64,000 nt of DNA, from assembly GCF_003854275.1 (NCBI RefSeq), contig NZ_QTQP01000034.1, forward strand, positions 1 through 64,000, read 5' to 3'. The stretch comes from Burkholderia sp. Bp8963 (GTDB lineage: Bacteria > Pseudomonadota > Gammaproteobacteria > Burkholderiales > Burkholderiaceae). Below are positions 1 to 8,077 of the stretch, in pieces; the stretch's first letter is position 1, and each line of letters opens with the position of its first letter. Both the position numbers and the translations under genes were made by a program. Below the pieces are notes generated by a model. It ran no database searches, had not been told where the DNA came from, and saw nothing but the letters and a program-made list of their open reading frames with translations.

Positions 1-1
1 C

Positions 2-97
2 TGGACACCGGTTGGTGCCGTGACGCTCAATCCTGAACACGACGCTGTCGTTTCGATGGCCCCGCACGTCGACAGCAAACAGCCTCTGGCTGCATGA
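2..97 (+). CDS. possible C-terminal end of a truncated CDS
   Basis: An open frame enters from the left edge and ends at a TGA at 95-97. The visible end is about 31 residues (..HVDSKQPLAA). I recognise no family, and 31 codons is too little to prove coding. It converges on the broken hydroxylase stub at 99-155, so it could be the foreign neighbour brought in by the rearrangement that cut that gene, or chance. Confidence 0.2.
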   Translation, partial: WTPVGAVTLNPEHDAVVSMAPHVDSKQPLAA

Positions 98-98
98 A

Positions 99-155
99 TC
101 AGGCGGCAACTACCTTGACGCGCGCCGTCAGCACGCCGGGAATATGCAGCATCAT
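99..155 (-). pseudogene. N-terminal stub of a PKHD-type Fe(II) dioxygenase (PiuC/YbiX family)
   Basis: The ATG overlaps the stop of the Sel1 gene in an ATGA (155-152), the usual translational coupling for the next gene of an operon. The first ten codons read MMLHIPGVLT, which I recall as the N-terminus of Burkholderia PKHD-type hydroxylases. These are iron/2-oxoglutarate dioxygenases of about 225 residues normally encoded after a TonB siderophore receptor and a Sel1 protein. The frame then runs only eight more unrelated codons to a TGA at 99-101. No further hydroxylase sequence, such as the HxD or distal His region, appears down to base 1. I infer the gene was cut by deletion or rearrangement close to base 125. 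The family identity comes from a short match plus context. Confidence 0.55.
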
Positions 156-907
156 GATTGGGATTCCGGATCGTTTGTCTGCAGCCGCGCCGCGGCCGCG
201 CGCAACGCAGCGACCGGCGACGCAGCAAGATGCGCGCGCATCTTCGCGACGAACGCCGGCGTCGCGGTTGCGGGCACGCGCGCAATCCACGCGAGCGCGT
301 CGTCGACGCGGCCGTGCCCGGCGAGCAGCCGCGCATAGTTGAATTGGCCGCGGAAATCGCCGGCAACGGCTGCGCGGCGATAGTGATCGAAAGCGGCGTC
401 GGCATCGGCTGCGACGACCCAGCCGTCCTCGTAGAACCCGCCGATCAGGTTGAGCGACTTGGCGTGACCCAGCGCGGCCGCGCGCCGGAACCAGTCGAGC
501 GCGTCGGCGCGATTCTCGTCGACGCCGTTGCCGAGCGCGAGCGCGGTCGCATAGTTGTACATGCCCCAGTCGAGCCCCGCCTGCGCGGCAAGCCGATACC
601 AGTAGACGGCGACCGGAGCGCACGCGGCGGTGCCCCAGCCGAACTCGTAGCAGCGGCCGAGCATGTTCATCGCCATCGGGTGATCGGCCTGCGCCGCGTA
701 CCGGAACCACGTGAACGCGGCCGCCGGATCGCGCGGCACGCCGTGGCCGTCGAGCAGGTATTGCCCGTAGACGGCCTGCGCTTCGACGATGCCGTTGCCG
801 GCCGCCGCCGCGACCCACGCGGCGGCGCGCTCGGGCGGCCCGGCCAGGATCGCGGCGAACTCGCGCGGCGACACCGACGCGAGCGCCTTCAGCGACACGG
901 CCTCCAT
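152..907 (-). CDS. Sel1-repeat (SLR/TPR-like) protein
   Basis: A 251-residue protein built of Sel1-like repeats, visible as recurring A.x.G...A...YG.....G..v..d...A..W...AA units (for example YGQYLLDGHGV then WFRYAAQAD, and YNYATALALGNGV then WFRRAAALG). Such repeats form alpha-solenoids that bind partner proteins. No signal peptide is evident, so it is probably cytoplasmic. The ATG lies 3 bp after the TGA of the TonB receptor gene, and its own stop overlaps the start of the hydroxylase stub, so all three form one operon. The order receptor, Sel1 protein, PKHD hydroxylase is a familiar iron-uptake arrangement in Burkholderia. Its exact role is unknown. Confidence 0.85.
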   Translation of the reverse strand: MEAVSLKALASVSPREFAAILAGPPERAAAWVAAAAGNGIVEAQAVYGQYLLDGHGVPRDPAAAFTWFRYAAQADHPMAMNMLGRCYEFGWGTAACAPVAVYWYRLAAQAGLDWGMYNYATALALGNGVDENRADALDWFRRAAALGHAKSLNLIGGFYEDGWVVAADADAAFDHYRRAAVAGDFRGQFNYARLLAGHGRVDDALAWIARVPATATPAFVAKMRAHLAASPVAALRAAAARLQTNDPESQS

Positions 908-910
908 CGA

Positions 911-3151
911 TCAGTAGCGCGCGTTCAGCGTGACGAACGCCGAGCGGCCCGGCGCGATCGACGCGTAGTGCGCCGGATACGCCTGATCGAAATACGTGCG
1001 GTTGAACAGGTTGTTCACGTTCAGCTGCAGGTCGAGCTTCTTGTTGATCCGGTACTGCGCCATCGCGTCGAAGCGCCAGTACGACGGCACCGCGCGCTGG
1101 TTCTCGGGATCGCCGAACACCTGCGACATGTAGAACGCGCCGCCGCCGACCGTGAACTTCGGCGTCACGTCGTAGTTGGTCCACATCGTGAAGCTGTGCT
1201 TTGGCGTATTCGGGAACTGGTGGCCGTTGTTCTCGGCGTTCTTGCCGTTATCGCGCAGCTCGCTCTTCATGTACGTATAGCCGCCGAACACCTGCCACTG
1301 CTTCGTGATCTGGCCCGCGACGCCGAGTTCGAGCCCCTGCACGCGCTTGTTGCCGACCATCGCGTACTGGTTGTTCGGCAGCGTCACACGCGCGTTCGTC
1401 GTATCGATCTGGAACAGCGCGGCCGTCAGCGCGAGCTTGTCGTTCAGCACGTTCCATTTCGTGCCGAGTTCGATGCTGCGGTTCTTTTCAGGCGCCATCT
1501 GGTCGGCGTTCGGGCCGACACCGCCGCGGCCCGGCGCCAGCGATTGCGTTTCGCTGCCTTCGCCGAGCAGCATGCCGGCCGGTGTCGACGAGGTCGCGTA
1601 CGACGCGTAGATGCTGCCGTTCTGCGCCGGCTTGAACACGAGGCCCAGTTGCCAGTTGAACAGCGTGTCGTCGCGCGTGTAGGTCTTGCCACCTTTTGCG
1701 CGGGTGTCGGTGAAGCGCGTCGAATAGTCGTCGACGCGCACCCCCGCGTTCACCTGCCAGCGCGGCGTCAGCTCGATCGTGTCGAAGCCGTAGATCGATT
1801 TCGTGACGGTGCGCGCATGCGCGTAGTCGTTGTCGCGCGTGATCGAGCCGGCCCACGGATCGGCCGGGTTCGGCGACCACAGGCTCGTGCAGTTGTAGTC
1901 CGACGCCGCGCCGATGCCGTTCTGGCAGATCTTGCCGGTGCCGGCCGCGACGTTGTACGTGTCGCGCTTGCCCCATTCGCGTGACAGCTCGATGCCGGTC
2001 GTGAAGTTGTGCTTCAGCGGGCCGGTGCGGAATTCGCCGAACAGCTCGGTCTGGTTCGCGATGCTGTTGATCGAGCTGTTGCGGGTGTTCGCGCGCCGCC
2101 AGACCTTGCCGTTGACCACGTTGCCCTGGCTGTCGTCCGGCTGCGTCCAGATGTAGTCCTGCGTGGACTCCGTGTAGCGCGTGGTGTTGCGGATCGTCAG
2201 CGACGGCGTGATGTCGTGCTCGATCCTGAGCGTGCTGATATCCGACGTCGTCTTGCGGAAGTCGCGGTCGATCAGCCCGTAGAAGTTGTGGCGGTCGACC
2301 GGCGCCGGGCCGTCGGTGCCGACGCCCTTCGGGATGTTGAAGCCGTAGAAATACGGGATGCCGCCGTCGGGCAGGTCGTCGGTCGACAGGTGGTAGTAGC
2401 TCGCGGTGACGCGGGTCGGCGTACCGAGGCCGAACGCGATCGACGGCGCGACACCCCAGCGCGCGTTGTTGACCGCATTGCGGCCGGCGACGTCGTTGTT
2501 GTGGCTCATCAGGCTGAGGCGGAACGCCGCATGATCGGCGAACTGCCAGTTGCCGTCGGCCGTGAAGCGGCGGTAGCGGTCAGTGCCGAAGCCCGCGCTT
2601 GCGTCCGCGCTCGTGCCGAGGTGCGGGGTCTTCGTAATCAGGTTGATGCTGCCGCCCGCGCCGCCGCGGCCGCCGTACGCGCCGTCCGAGCCTTTCGTGA
2701 TCTCGACGTGCTCGGTGTTGAAGATTTCGCGGGTGGTCGCGCCGGTGTCGCGCATCCCGTCGGCGAACATGCTGCCTTGCGTGTCGTAGCCGCGCAGGAA
2801 CGGCCGGTCGCCGAGCGGATTGCCGCCTTCGCCTGCGCCGAACGTGATGCCGGGCACGGTGCGCAGCGCTTCGGTCAGCGTCGACGCGCCGCTGTTCCGG
2901 ATCAGTTCCTGCGGGATCACGGTGACGGATTTCGGCGTGTCGACGAGCGGCGCGGTGAATTTCGCGGACGCGGAGAAGTCCGCCTTGTAGCTGTGCTCGG
3001 CCTTGCCCTTGATCTCGATCGGCGCGAGATGGCCGTCGCCGTCTGCCGGGGCGGGCGGCGGCGCGCCGTCGGCGAACGCCGGGCTCGCGGCGAGCACGCC
3101 GCACAGGGTGGTGAACTTTCCGAGCTTCAGCTCTTCGGAGCGGGACTTCAT
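911..3151 (-). CDS. TonB-dependent siderophore receptor (catecholate/FiuA-type)
   Basis: A 746-residue outer-membrane receptor. An N-terminal signal sequence ends near AFA-DG (about residue 27). It is followed by a plug domain with the siderophore-receptor signatures DTPKSVTVIPQELI, the LRTVPGITFGAGEGG stretch and GGSINLITKTP. The rest is a 22-strand barrel ending in the aromatic-terminated strand FVTLNARY. It should move a ferric siderophore, probably catecholate, into the periplasm with TonB-ExbBD energy. It heads the operon with the Sel1 gene. A Fur-type promoter lies 93-132 bp upstream, so iron repression is expected. Substrate cannot be read from the sequence. Confidence 0.93.
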   Translation of the reverse strand: MKSRSEELKLGKFTTLCGVLAASPAFADGAPPPAPADGDGHLAPIEIKGKAEHSYKADFSASAKFTAPLVDTPKSVTVIPQELIRNSGASTLTEALRTVPGITFGAGEGGNPLGDRPFLRGYDTQGSMFADGMRDTGATTREIFNTEHVEITKGSDGAYGGRGGAGGSINLITKTPHLGTSADASAGFGTDRYRRFTADGNWQFADHAAFRLSLMSHNNDVAGRNAVNNARWGVAPSIAFGLGTPTRVTASYYHLSTDDLPDGGIPYFYGFNIPKGVGTDGPAPVDRHNFYGLIDRDFRKTTSDISTLRIEHDITPSLTIRNTTRYTESTQDYIWTQPDDSQGNVVNGKVWRRANTRNSSINSIANQTELFGEFRTGPLKHNFTTGIELSREWGKRDTYNVAAGTGKICQNGIGAASDYNCTSLWSPNPADPWAGSITRDNDYAHARTVTKSIYGFDTIELTPRWQVNAGVRVDDYSTRFTDTRAKGGKTYTRDDTLFNWQLGLVFKPAQNGSIYASYATSSTPAGMLLGEGSETQSLAPGRGGVGPNADQMAPEKNRSIELGTKWNVLNDKLALTAALFQIDTTNARVTLPNNQYAMVGNKRVQGLELGVAGQITKQWQVFGGYTYMKSELRDNGKNAENNGHQFPNTPKHSFTMWTNYDVTPKFTVGGGAFYMSQVFGDPENQRAVPSYWRFDAMAQYRINKKLDLQLNVNNLFNRTYFDQAYPAHYASIAPGRSAFVTLNARY

Positions 3152-3243
3152 GAGCGCATCGACCTCGTCTGGTGTGGCCCGGAGGCAAGTGCTGCACGAA
3201 TGTGCATGCCGCCGGGGATTATTACGATTTGTTTTCAGTCGGC

Positions 3244-3283
3244 ATTCTATGTAATTTTAGATTAAATGAGAAGCGTTCTCGTT
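3244..3283 (-). promoter_or_regulatory. Fur-box promoter of the siderophore receptor operon
   Basis: On the minus strand, -35 TTCTCA (3272-3267) and -10 TAGAAT (3249-3244) are separated by exactly 17 bp. A 19-bp inverted repeat AATGAGAAGCGTTCTCGTT (3265-3283) has perfect GAGAA/TTCTC arms and one outer mismatch. It resembles the Fur box AATGAGAA half-site and covers the -35 element, a position suited to iron-dependent repression. Confidence 0.75.
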
Positions 3284-3386
3284 CGCGTTTTTGGAAAGTG
3301 TTGACGAGTGTTGCGGACGGGTTGACGGGGCGGGAGGTGTGGGCGAGCGTGCCACGTTTGACGTGCAGACGCTGCAGGGGTATGCG

Positions 3387-3662
3387 ATGAAGAAATCCAA
3401 TACAGCGAAGGGCGCCGTGCTCGATCGCGCGCATGGCGACCCGTCGTTAAAGGGTCGCGCGATGCGCAGGATTGGCGGCGACGTGATTCCGGGGGACGCG
3501 CTGGCCGATCAGCCTGTACGTGACCAAGAAGAACGCGGCACTCGACCAAAGCAGCTGTCCGGACTGGGTACGCTGCTGGCGGAGATGGGCAGGAAGGTGG
3601 GTGGTGTCGATCTCCACATCGAGCGGGAGCCGATGCAGGGCGAACCGATCCGGTTCGAGTGA
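3387..3662 (+). CDS. small hypothetical protein
   Basis: A 91-residue frame starts at an ATG preceded by a purine-rich AGGGG about 5 bp upstream. The product is basic, opens with MKKSNTAKGAVLDRAHGD, and shows no signal peptide, membrane segment or motif I recognise. It is divergent from the siderophore receptor and convergent with the carbamoyltransferase gene. Frame bias is modest and the reverse strand is also open, so coding status is uncertain. Confidence 0.35.
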   Translation: MKKSNTAKGAVLDRAHGDPSLKGRAMRRIGGDVIPGDALADQPVRDQEERGTRPKQLSGLGTLLAEMGRKVGGVDLHIEREPMQGEPIRFE

Positions 3663-3700
3663 CGTCGGCGGCGGATCGGCGCGCCGACGTCGTTCGTCGT

Positions 3701-4996
3701 TCAATCAATCCCGTGAAACACCGCATCCTCCGGCCCGAGATATGCAGGCGGACGCCACGTCGCGTCGCGCATCGAGTGCTGCACGAGGTTCTCGACGCCG
3801 AGCAGCACCGCGAAGATCGCCATCCGCACCGGAATCCCGTTGTCGGTCTGCCGGAAGATTGCGAGGCGCGGGTCACGGTTCAGGTCGACCGACAGGTCGT
3901 TCGCGCCCGGGCGACTGTCGCGCGGCAGCGGGTGCATGATCAGCGTGTCCGGTCCGCAGACGGCGTCGACAAGCGCCTGGTTGATCTGGAAATCCGGCGT
4001 GTAGCCTTCGAACGATTCGTCGGTGAAGCGCTCCTTCTGGATCCGCGTCGCGTAGACGACGTCGGCCCCCTTCAGCCCTGCCGCGAGGTCGTGCGTCTGC
4101 TCGATCACGTGGCCGTTCTTCGAAATCTGGTCGATGATGTAGGCGGGCATCTCGAGCGTCGGCGGCGACACGAGCGTGAACTTGAGGCTGCGGTACAGCG
4201 CGAGCAGCTTGACGAGCGAATGCACGGTGCGGCCGTACTTGAGGTCGCCGACGAGTGCGATGTGCGCGCCGTCGACGATCTTGCCGAGCCGCGAGAATTC
4301 CCGCTGGATCGTGTACAGGTCGAGCAGCGCCTGGCTCGGATGCTCGCCGGGACCGTCGCCGCCGTTGATCACCGGCAGGTTGGTCGCGCGCGCGAATTCG
4401 GCAACCGAGCCTTTCTCCGGATGGCGAATCACCAGCGCGTCGACGTAGCCGGACATCACGCGGCTCGTGTCGTAGATCGATTCGCCCTTGGCCATCGACG
4501 AGAACGTGAAGCCGGTCGTGTCGCACACGGAGCCGCCGAGCCGGCAGAACGCCGCGCCGAACGACACGCGGGTGCGCGTGCTGGCCTCGAAGAACAGGTT
4601 GCCGAGCACCGCGCCTTCCAGCACGCGCGAAATCTTGCGGCGGCGCGCAATCGGCTGCATCACGTCGGCGACGCGGAACAGCGCCTCGACCGAATCCCGC
4701 GAGAACTGGTCGACCGACAGCAGTTGCGGCTTGCCTTCGAACAGGAACTGCTTTGCCAGACCCTGGCTATCTACGCTTTGCGTATAGTCGCCGCCTTCCG
4801 GCGCGGCGCGTTCGACGATCTCCGACACGAAGCGCTCGACGATTTCCGGCATCCCGCGACACTCCTGCGAATCGTCGGGCAGCAGCCACGTATCCAGTGC
4901 GCGCCGGCTGACGCCGATACGGCTGGCGAACGCTTCGCGAGTCATGTTGAGGCGGCGCATCGCGTCGCGGAGAAAGGCTTGCTGGGGAACGGGCAT
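3701..4996 (-). CDS. aspartate carbamoyltransferase with N-terminal helix-turn-helix domain
   Basis: A 431-residue protein. Residues about 1-60 form a helix-turn-helix module (LNMTREAFASRIGVSRRALDTW), and about 75-431 a carbamoyltransferase. Carbamoyl-phosphate motifs STRTR (in FFEASTRTRVSF) and HPSQALLDLY are present. The ending MHPLPR then FRQTDNGIPVRMAIFAVLLG is of the aspartate (PyrB) type, not the ornithine type. It would make N-carbamoyl-aspartate in pyrimidine synthesis. At 431 residues it is longer than the ~310 of a plain catalytic chain because of the DNA-binding extension. The ATG at 4996 has a GAGGTG ribosome site and lies 20 bp from a palindromic operator, so I infer autoregulation. 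Whether it still catalyses is not shown. Confidence 0.88.
   Translation of the reverse strand: MPVPQQAFLRDAMRRLNMTREAFASRIGVSRRALDTWLLPDDSQECRGMPEIVERFVSEIVERAAPEGGDYTQSVDSQGLAKQFLFEGKPQLLSVDQFSRDSVEALFRVADVMQPIARRRKISRVLEGAVLGNLFFEASTRTRVSFGAAFCRLGGSVCDTTGFTFSSMAKGESIYDTSRVMSGYVDALVIRHPEKGSVAEFARATNLPVINGGDGPGEHPSQALLDLYTIQREFSRLGKIVDGAHIALVGDLKYGRTVHSLVKLLALYRSLKFTLVSPPTLEMPAYIIDQISKNGHVIEQTHDLAAGLKGADVVYATRIQKERFTDESFEGYTPDFQINQALVDAVCGPDTLIMHPLPRDSRPGANDLSVDLNRDPRLAIFRQTDNGIPVRMAIFAVLLGVENLVQHSMRDATWRPPAYLGPEDAVFHGID
4770..4786 (-). promoter_or_regulatory. second copy of the TATACGC-N3-GCGTATA operator inside the coding region
   Basis: TCTACGC-TTT-GCGTATA (plus strand) matches the upstream operator core with one mismatch in 14 arm positions. 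It lies at codons around 71-76, about 250 bp from the first site. A DNA-loop or roadblock role is possible; chance conservation of coding sequence cannot be excluded. Confidence 0.4.
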
Positions 4997-5015
4997 CGGC
5001 GGCACCTCACAGGAA

Positions 5016-5059
5016 AATATACGCGGTGCGTATATTAGTTTGAGACTGGCCGAAGTCAA
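5016..5059 (-). promoter_or_regulatory. promoter and perfect palindromic operator of the HTH-carbamoyltransferase gene
   Basis: On the minus strand, -35 TTGACT (5059-5054) and -10 TAATAT (5037-5032) are 16 bp apart. A perfect 9-3-9 inverted repeat, AATATACGC-N3-GCGTATATT (5016-5036), covers the -10 element and lies just upstream of the ribosome site. Binding there should block transcription. The obvious candidate binder is the HTH domain encoded directly downstream (inference). Confidence 0.7.
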
Positions 5060-5126
5060 GGAAAACTTGCGCGGGTCGTACCTGCGGGGGGCGCGATGGC
5101 GGGCCGTTCGCCCGCTCGCGCGCCGT

Positions 5127-6053
5127 TTACGCCGATTGTGTGTCCGGTGCGCGTAAGGCCGCCGCGCGCCGTCGTATCGCGCCGACCAGCATGCCCGCAA
5201 CGACCAGCGCGATGCCGGCGAGCCGCGTGGCGTTCAGCGCTTCACCGAACAGCGCGACCGCGAACAGCACCGCCGACACGGGCGCGATAGCGGTGAACAG
5301 GGCGGCTTCGGTGCCGCTCGTGCGTGCCGAACCCGCGTACCAGCACAGGTAGCCGAGCACGGTCGGCACGAGCGCGTAGTACGCGATCGCCGCGACTGCG
5401 CCCGCCGTCCAGCCCGCCGTGGCCGCATGCGCTTCGAATGCGGCCGGAACCAGCGCGAGCACGAAGCCGAGCCCGGACATCGCCGTCGACAGCGCGAGCG
5501 GGGCGAACGGCGCCGCGAGCCGGCGGTTGAGCAGGATGAACACGGCTTCGCATGCGACGGCGGCCAGCACCAGCACGTCGCCGGCGAGCGTCTGCAGCGA
5601 TGGCAGCGGCTGGCCCGGCGTGAACGTGACGAACAGCACGCCGCACGTCGCGAGCGCGGCGGCCGCCCAGTCGCGCGGCGTCTGCCTTTCGCGCAGCATG
5701 ACGGCCGCGATTAGCGTCGACATCGCCGGCAGCGTGCCGAGCATCACGCCTGCATCGAGCGGCGACGACAGCCGCGTGCCGCAGATCAGCAGCACCGTAT
5801 AACCGACGCCGCCCGCGGCGGCCTGCACGACGAGCAGCACGGCGTCGCGCCGCGAGAGCCGCGGCCAGCGCAGCCGTTGCATGCGCATCAACGCGAACAG
5901 CAATGGCGTCGCGATCAGGAAGCGCAGCGCGGTTGCCGTGAACGGCGGCAGACCGCTGGCGGCCAGGCGGCTCGCGATCACGGTGCTGCCGACGCCGGTC
6001 ATCGCGCCGGCGAGGTAGAGGTAGCCAATCAGTCGTGTTTTCATGCGCCGCAT
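5127..6053 (-). CDS. EamA/DMT-family membrane exporter
   Basis: A 308-residue protein with about ten hydrophobic segments in two EamA repeats: the first opens YLYLAGAMTGVGSTVIASRL, the second near DVLVLAAVACEAVFILLNRRL. Members of the drug/metabolite transporter superfamily export amino acids and other metabolites across the inner membrane. The second repeat ends with the typical LFGEALNATRLAGIALVVAGM. An alternative ATG lies three codons in (6044); neither start has a clear ribosome site. It may be followed by the carbamoyltransferase gene 130 bp downstream, which has its own promoter. The AraC gene behind it lies on the same strand and may control it. Substrate unknown. Confidence 0.85.
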   Translation of the reverse strand: MRRMKTRLIGYLYLAGAMTGVGSTVIASRLAASGLPPFTATALRFLIATPLLFALMRMQRLRWPRLSRRDAVLLVVQAAAGGVGYTVLLICGTRLSSPLDAGVMLGTLPAMSTLIAAVMLRERQTPRDWAAAALATCGVLFVTFTPGQPLPSLQTLAGDVLVLAAVACEAVFILLNRRLAAPFAPLALSTAMSGLGFVLALVPAAFEAHAATAGWTAGAVAAIAYYALVPTVLGYLCWYAGSARTSGTEAALFTAIAPVSAVLFAVALFGEALNATRLAGIALVVAGMLVGAIRRRAAALRAPDTQSA

Positions 6054-6202
6054 CGTCGCGCGGTGGCGGGGTGGGCGTCTTGAATGAAATTGCAGCGTGA
6101 AGCGGAGAAGCGGGGAGGCGGGGAAGCGACAGGATGACGAAGCGAACCCAAGGCGGCAGCCGCGAACCGATCCGGATCTCGATCCGGCGACCTCGTCGCC
6201 GG

Positions 6203-7000
6203 CTACCGCATCGCCTGCGTGAATCGCCCGGGCGTAATGCCGAACTGGCGCGCAAACGCGCGCGTCATGTGGCTCTGGTCGGCGAACCCCGCTTCGGCCG
6301 CGGTATCCGCGATCGGGCTGCCGCGCGCGAGCAGCGCGCGGGCGAGCCGCGTGCGCGACTGGATCAGGTACGCATGCGGCGTGATGCCGAGTTCGCGCGC
6401 AAAGCCGCGCAGCAACTGGAAGCGGCTCACGCCGCTCAACGCCGCGAGTTCGGCGAGCGACACGGGCGCGGCGGGCGTCGCATCGAGCCGTTCCCGCGCC
6501 GCGTGGATCGCGGGCGCGACGCCCATCTGCGGCAGTGCGCGGTTCGCGTGCCGCGCCAGCAGCCCCGCAACGAGCATCACGAGCGCTTCGTCGCGCGCAA
6601 GCGGCGCTTCGTCGCCGCCGACGATGCGCGCGTAAAGCCGGCCGACGGCCGCGGTCAGCCGCCCGTCGCGCACCGCCGGACGCGCGAGCTCGATGCCGTC
6701 GAGCCCTTCGTCGGCCGCGACGCCGGTAACGAGTGCCGGCGCGAGGTACAGCATCCGCCAGCTCCGCTGCGCGTGCGTGCCGAGCGGCGCGCCGTCGTGC
6801 ATTTCACCCGGGTTGACCATGATCGCGTCGCCTGCCAGCGCGTCGACCTGGCCGCGGCCGCTCCACGACCGGTGCGCGCCGCTGACGATCACTCCGACTC
6901 CGAATTCGTCATGCGCGTGACGCGGAAACGCGCGATCCGATTCGAGGCCGATCGCCTCGATGCCTTCGCGGGTACGGCGGTAGTGGGTGACACGATGCAT
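6203..7000 (-). CDS. AraC-family transcriptional regulator with cupin-type sensor domain
   Basis: A 265-residue protein. The N-terminal half is an AraC-binding cupin (RAFPRHAHDEFGVGVIVSG and MVNPGEMHDGAP). The C-terminal 100 residues contain two helix-turn-helix motifs: VSLAELAALSGVSRFQLLRGF, and IADTAAEAGFADQSHMTRAF followed by GITPGRFTQ. I chose the ATG at 7000 (MHRVTHYRR) because it begins the conserved domain; an upstream in-frame start would add 14 poorly conserved residues. It is divergent from the MoaF-like gene (113 bp between starts) and upstream of the EamA exporter, so it could control either. Ligand unknown. Confidence 0.88.
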   Translation of the reverse strand: MHRVTHYRRTREGIEAIGLESDRAFPRHAHDEFGVGVIVSGAHRSWSGRGQVDALAGDAIMVNPGEMHDGAPLGTHAQRSWRMLYLAPALVTGVAADEGLDGIELARPAVRDGRLTAAVGRLYARIVGGDEAPLARDEALVMLVAGLLARHANRALPQMGVAPAIHAARERLDATPAAPVSLAELAALSGVSRFQLLRGFARELGITPHAYLIQSRTRLARALLARGSPIADTAAEAGFADQSHMTRAFARQFGITPGRFTQAMR

Positions 7001-7113
7001 GCGCGCTCCTCGCGCGCCGGTCGCGGCGCGGATCACACGCACTTTAGCGCGTTCCGGCGGCGCGCGCCCTTCATCCTTTTGGCCGATACCGCGCGCCGCG
7101 CACAGCCCGCACC

Positions 7114-8013
7114 ATGTGCATGAGCAGCGTACACGGCCCGCCGGGCCTGAAGCTGCACGGGAGACGGCAGGTGGAACGACAGGATCCGGTATTCATTCAG
7201 GTGGGCGCGCTCGCGGACGGCTTTGCGCCGGAGGCCAACCTCGTCGCGCCGGCCGACGCGCTCGCGGGCCAGACGCTCAAGCTCGACGACGCGTCCGGCG
7301 CATCCAGCGCCTCGCGCGTCTACACGTTCGAGCCGCGCGCGTTGCATTGGCGCGACGCTGCCACCGGCGCGTGCGGCAGCGAGCCGTGCCGCGTGACGCA
7401 GCTGCGCAAGGGGCTGTACTTCGTCGACTACATCGATTCGGCGGCACGCGCGACGTCGGTGAGCCTCGTGATCGACCTGGAAAACGGCGTGTGGACGTCG
7501 GTGACGGGCACGCTGCCGACCGAGGCGGATACGCACGTCGATGCATTCACGCGCGTGGTGCGCGGGCTGCCGCTGACGGGCGTCGACGTCGCATTCCGCC
7601 ACGGCACGCTCGGCGGCCATGCCGGCCCGGGGCCGCTGCATGCGCCGACCCGCGAGCTGATCGGCAAGCGCACGATGTACCGCTACAGCCCGACCGAATG
7701 TTACGAGCACATCTACCTGAACGAGAACTTCTACGCGTGGCAATGCCTGGAAGGCGTCGAGCGCGGGCTGGCCGACGTCGACCGCTGCCATTGCTTCAAG
7801 CTTGCGGACGAGCTGTATCTGTTCGTGTGGCGCGAGAAGGTGATTCCGACGCTCGGCGTCGTGCTGATCGACCTGACGCAGCGCAAGACGGACGGCAAGA
7901 TCTTCGGCTATCAGTGCGGCGACTTCGGCTCGCTGTCGAATTTCCCGGTCGGTGCACATGCACGCGTACTGAACGAGACCGTGCATCCGCTCGGCGGCGA
8001 GGGTTGGCAATGA
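7114..8013 (+). CDS. MoaF-domain protein
   Basis: A 299-residue soluble protein whose two halves (FIQVGALADGFAPEANLV... and GKRTMYRYSPTECYEHIYLNENFYAW...) resemble the MoaF N- and C-terminal domains, which adopt a lipocalin-like barrel. MoaF was named from the Klebsiella moaEF genes tied to monoamine use; no enzymatic role is firmly known. Start choice is uncertain: ATGs at 7114 and 7120 and a GTG near 7171 are all possible. No molybdopterin or amine-oxidase gene adjoins it; its nearest partner is the divergent AraC regulator. Family assignment is from overall sequence appearance rather than a diagnostic motif. Confidence 0.6.
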   Translation: MCMSSVHGPPGLKLHGRRQVERQDPVFIQVGALADGFAPEANLVAPADALAGQTLKLDDASGASSASRVYTFEPRALHWRDAATGACGSEPCRVTQLRKGLYFVDYIDSAARATSVSLVIDLENGVWTSVTGTLPTEADTHVDAFTRVVRGLPLTGVDVAFRHGTLGGHAGPGPLHAPTRELIGKRTMYRYSPTECYEHIYLNENFYAWQCLEGVERGLADVDRCHCFKLADELYLFVWREKVIPTLGVVLIDLTQRKTDGKIFGYQCGDFGSLSNFPVGAHARVLNETVHPLGGEGWQ

Positions 8014-8077
8014 GCGTCGCGCTCGGAGAACGGTTGGAGCGGGCCGGGAAAACCGCGCCCGGTCCGCGCCTCCGGGG

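Noticed and set aside
158..1984. Long plus-strand open frames opposite the receptor and Sel1 genes
   Set aside because: They are Arg/Ala-rich antisense shadows caused by GC3 bias, without domains or ribosome sites; the minus-strand proteins are clear.
8044..8062. CCGGG/CCCGG hairpin between the MoaF and DapB-like genes
   Set aside because: Five-base stem and no T-tract; not convincing as a terminator.
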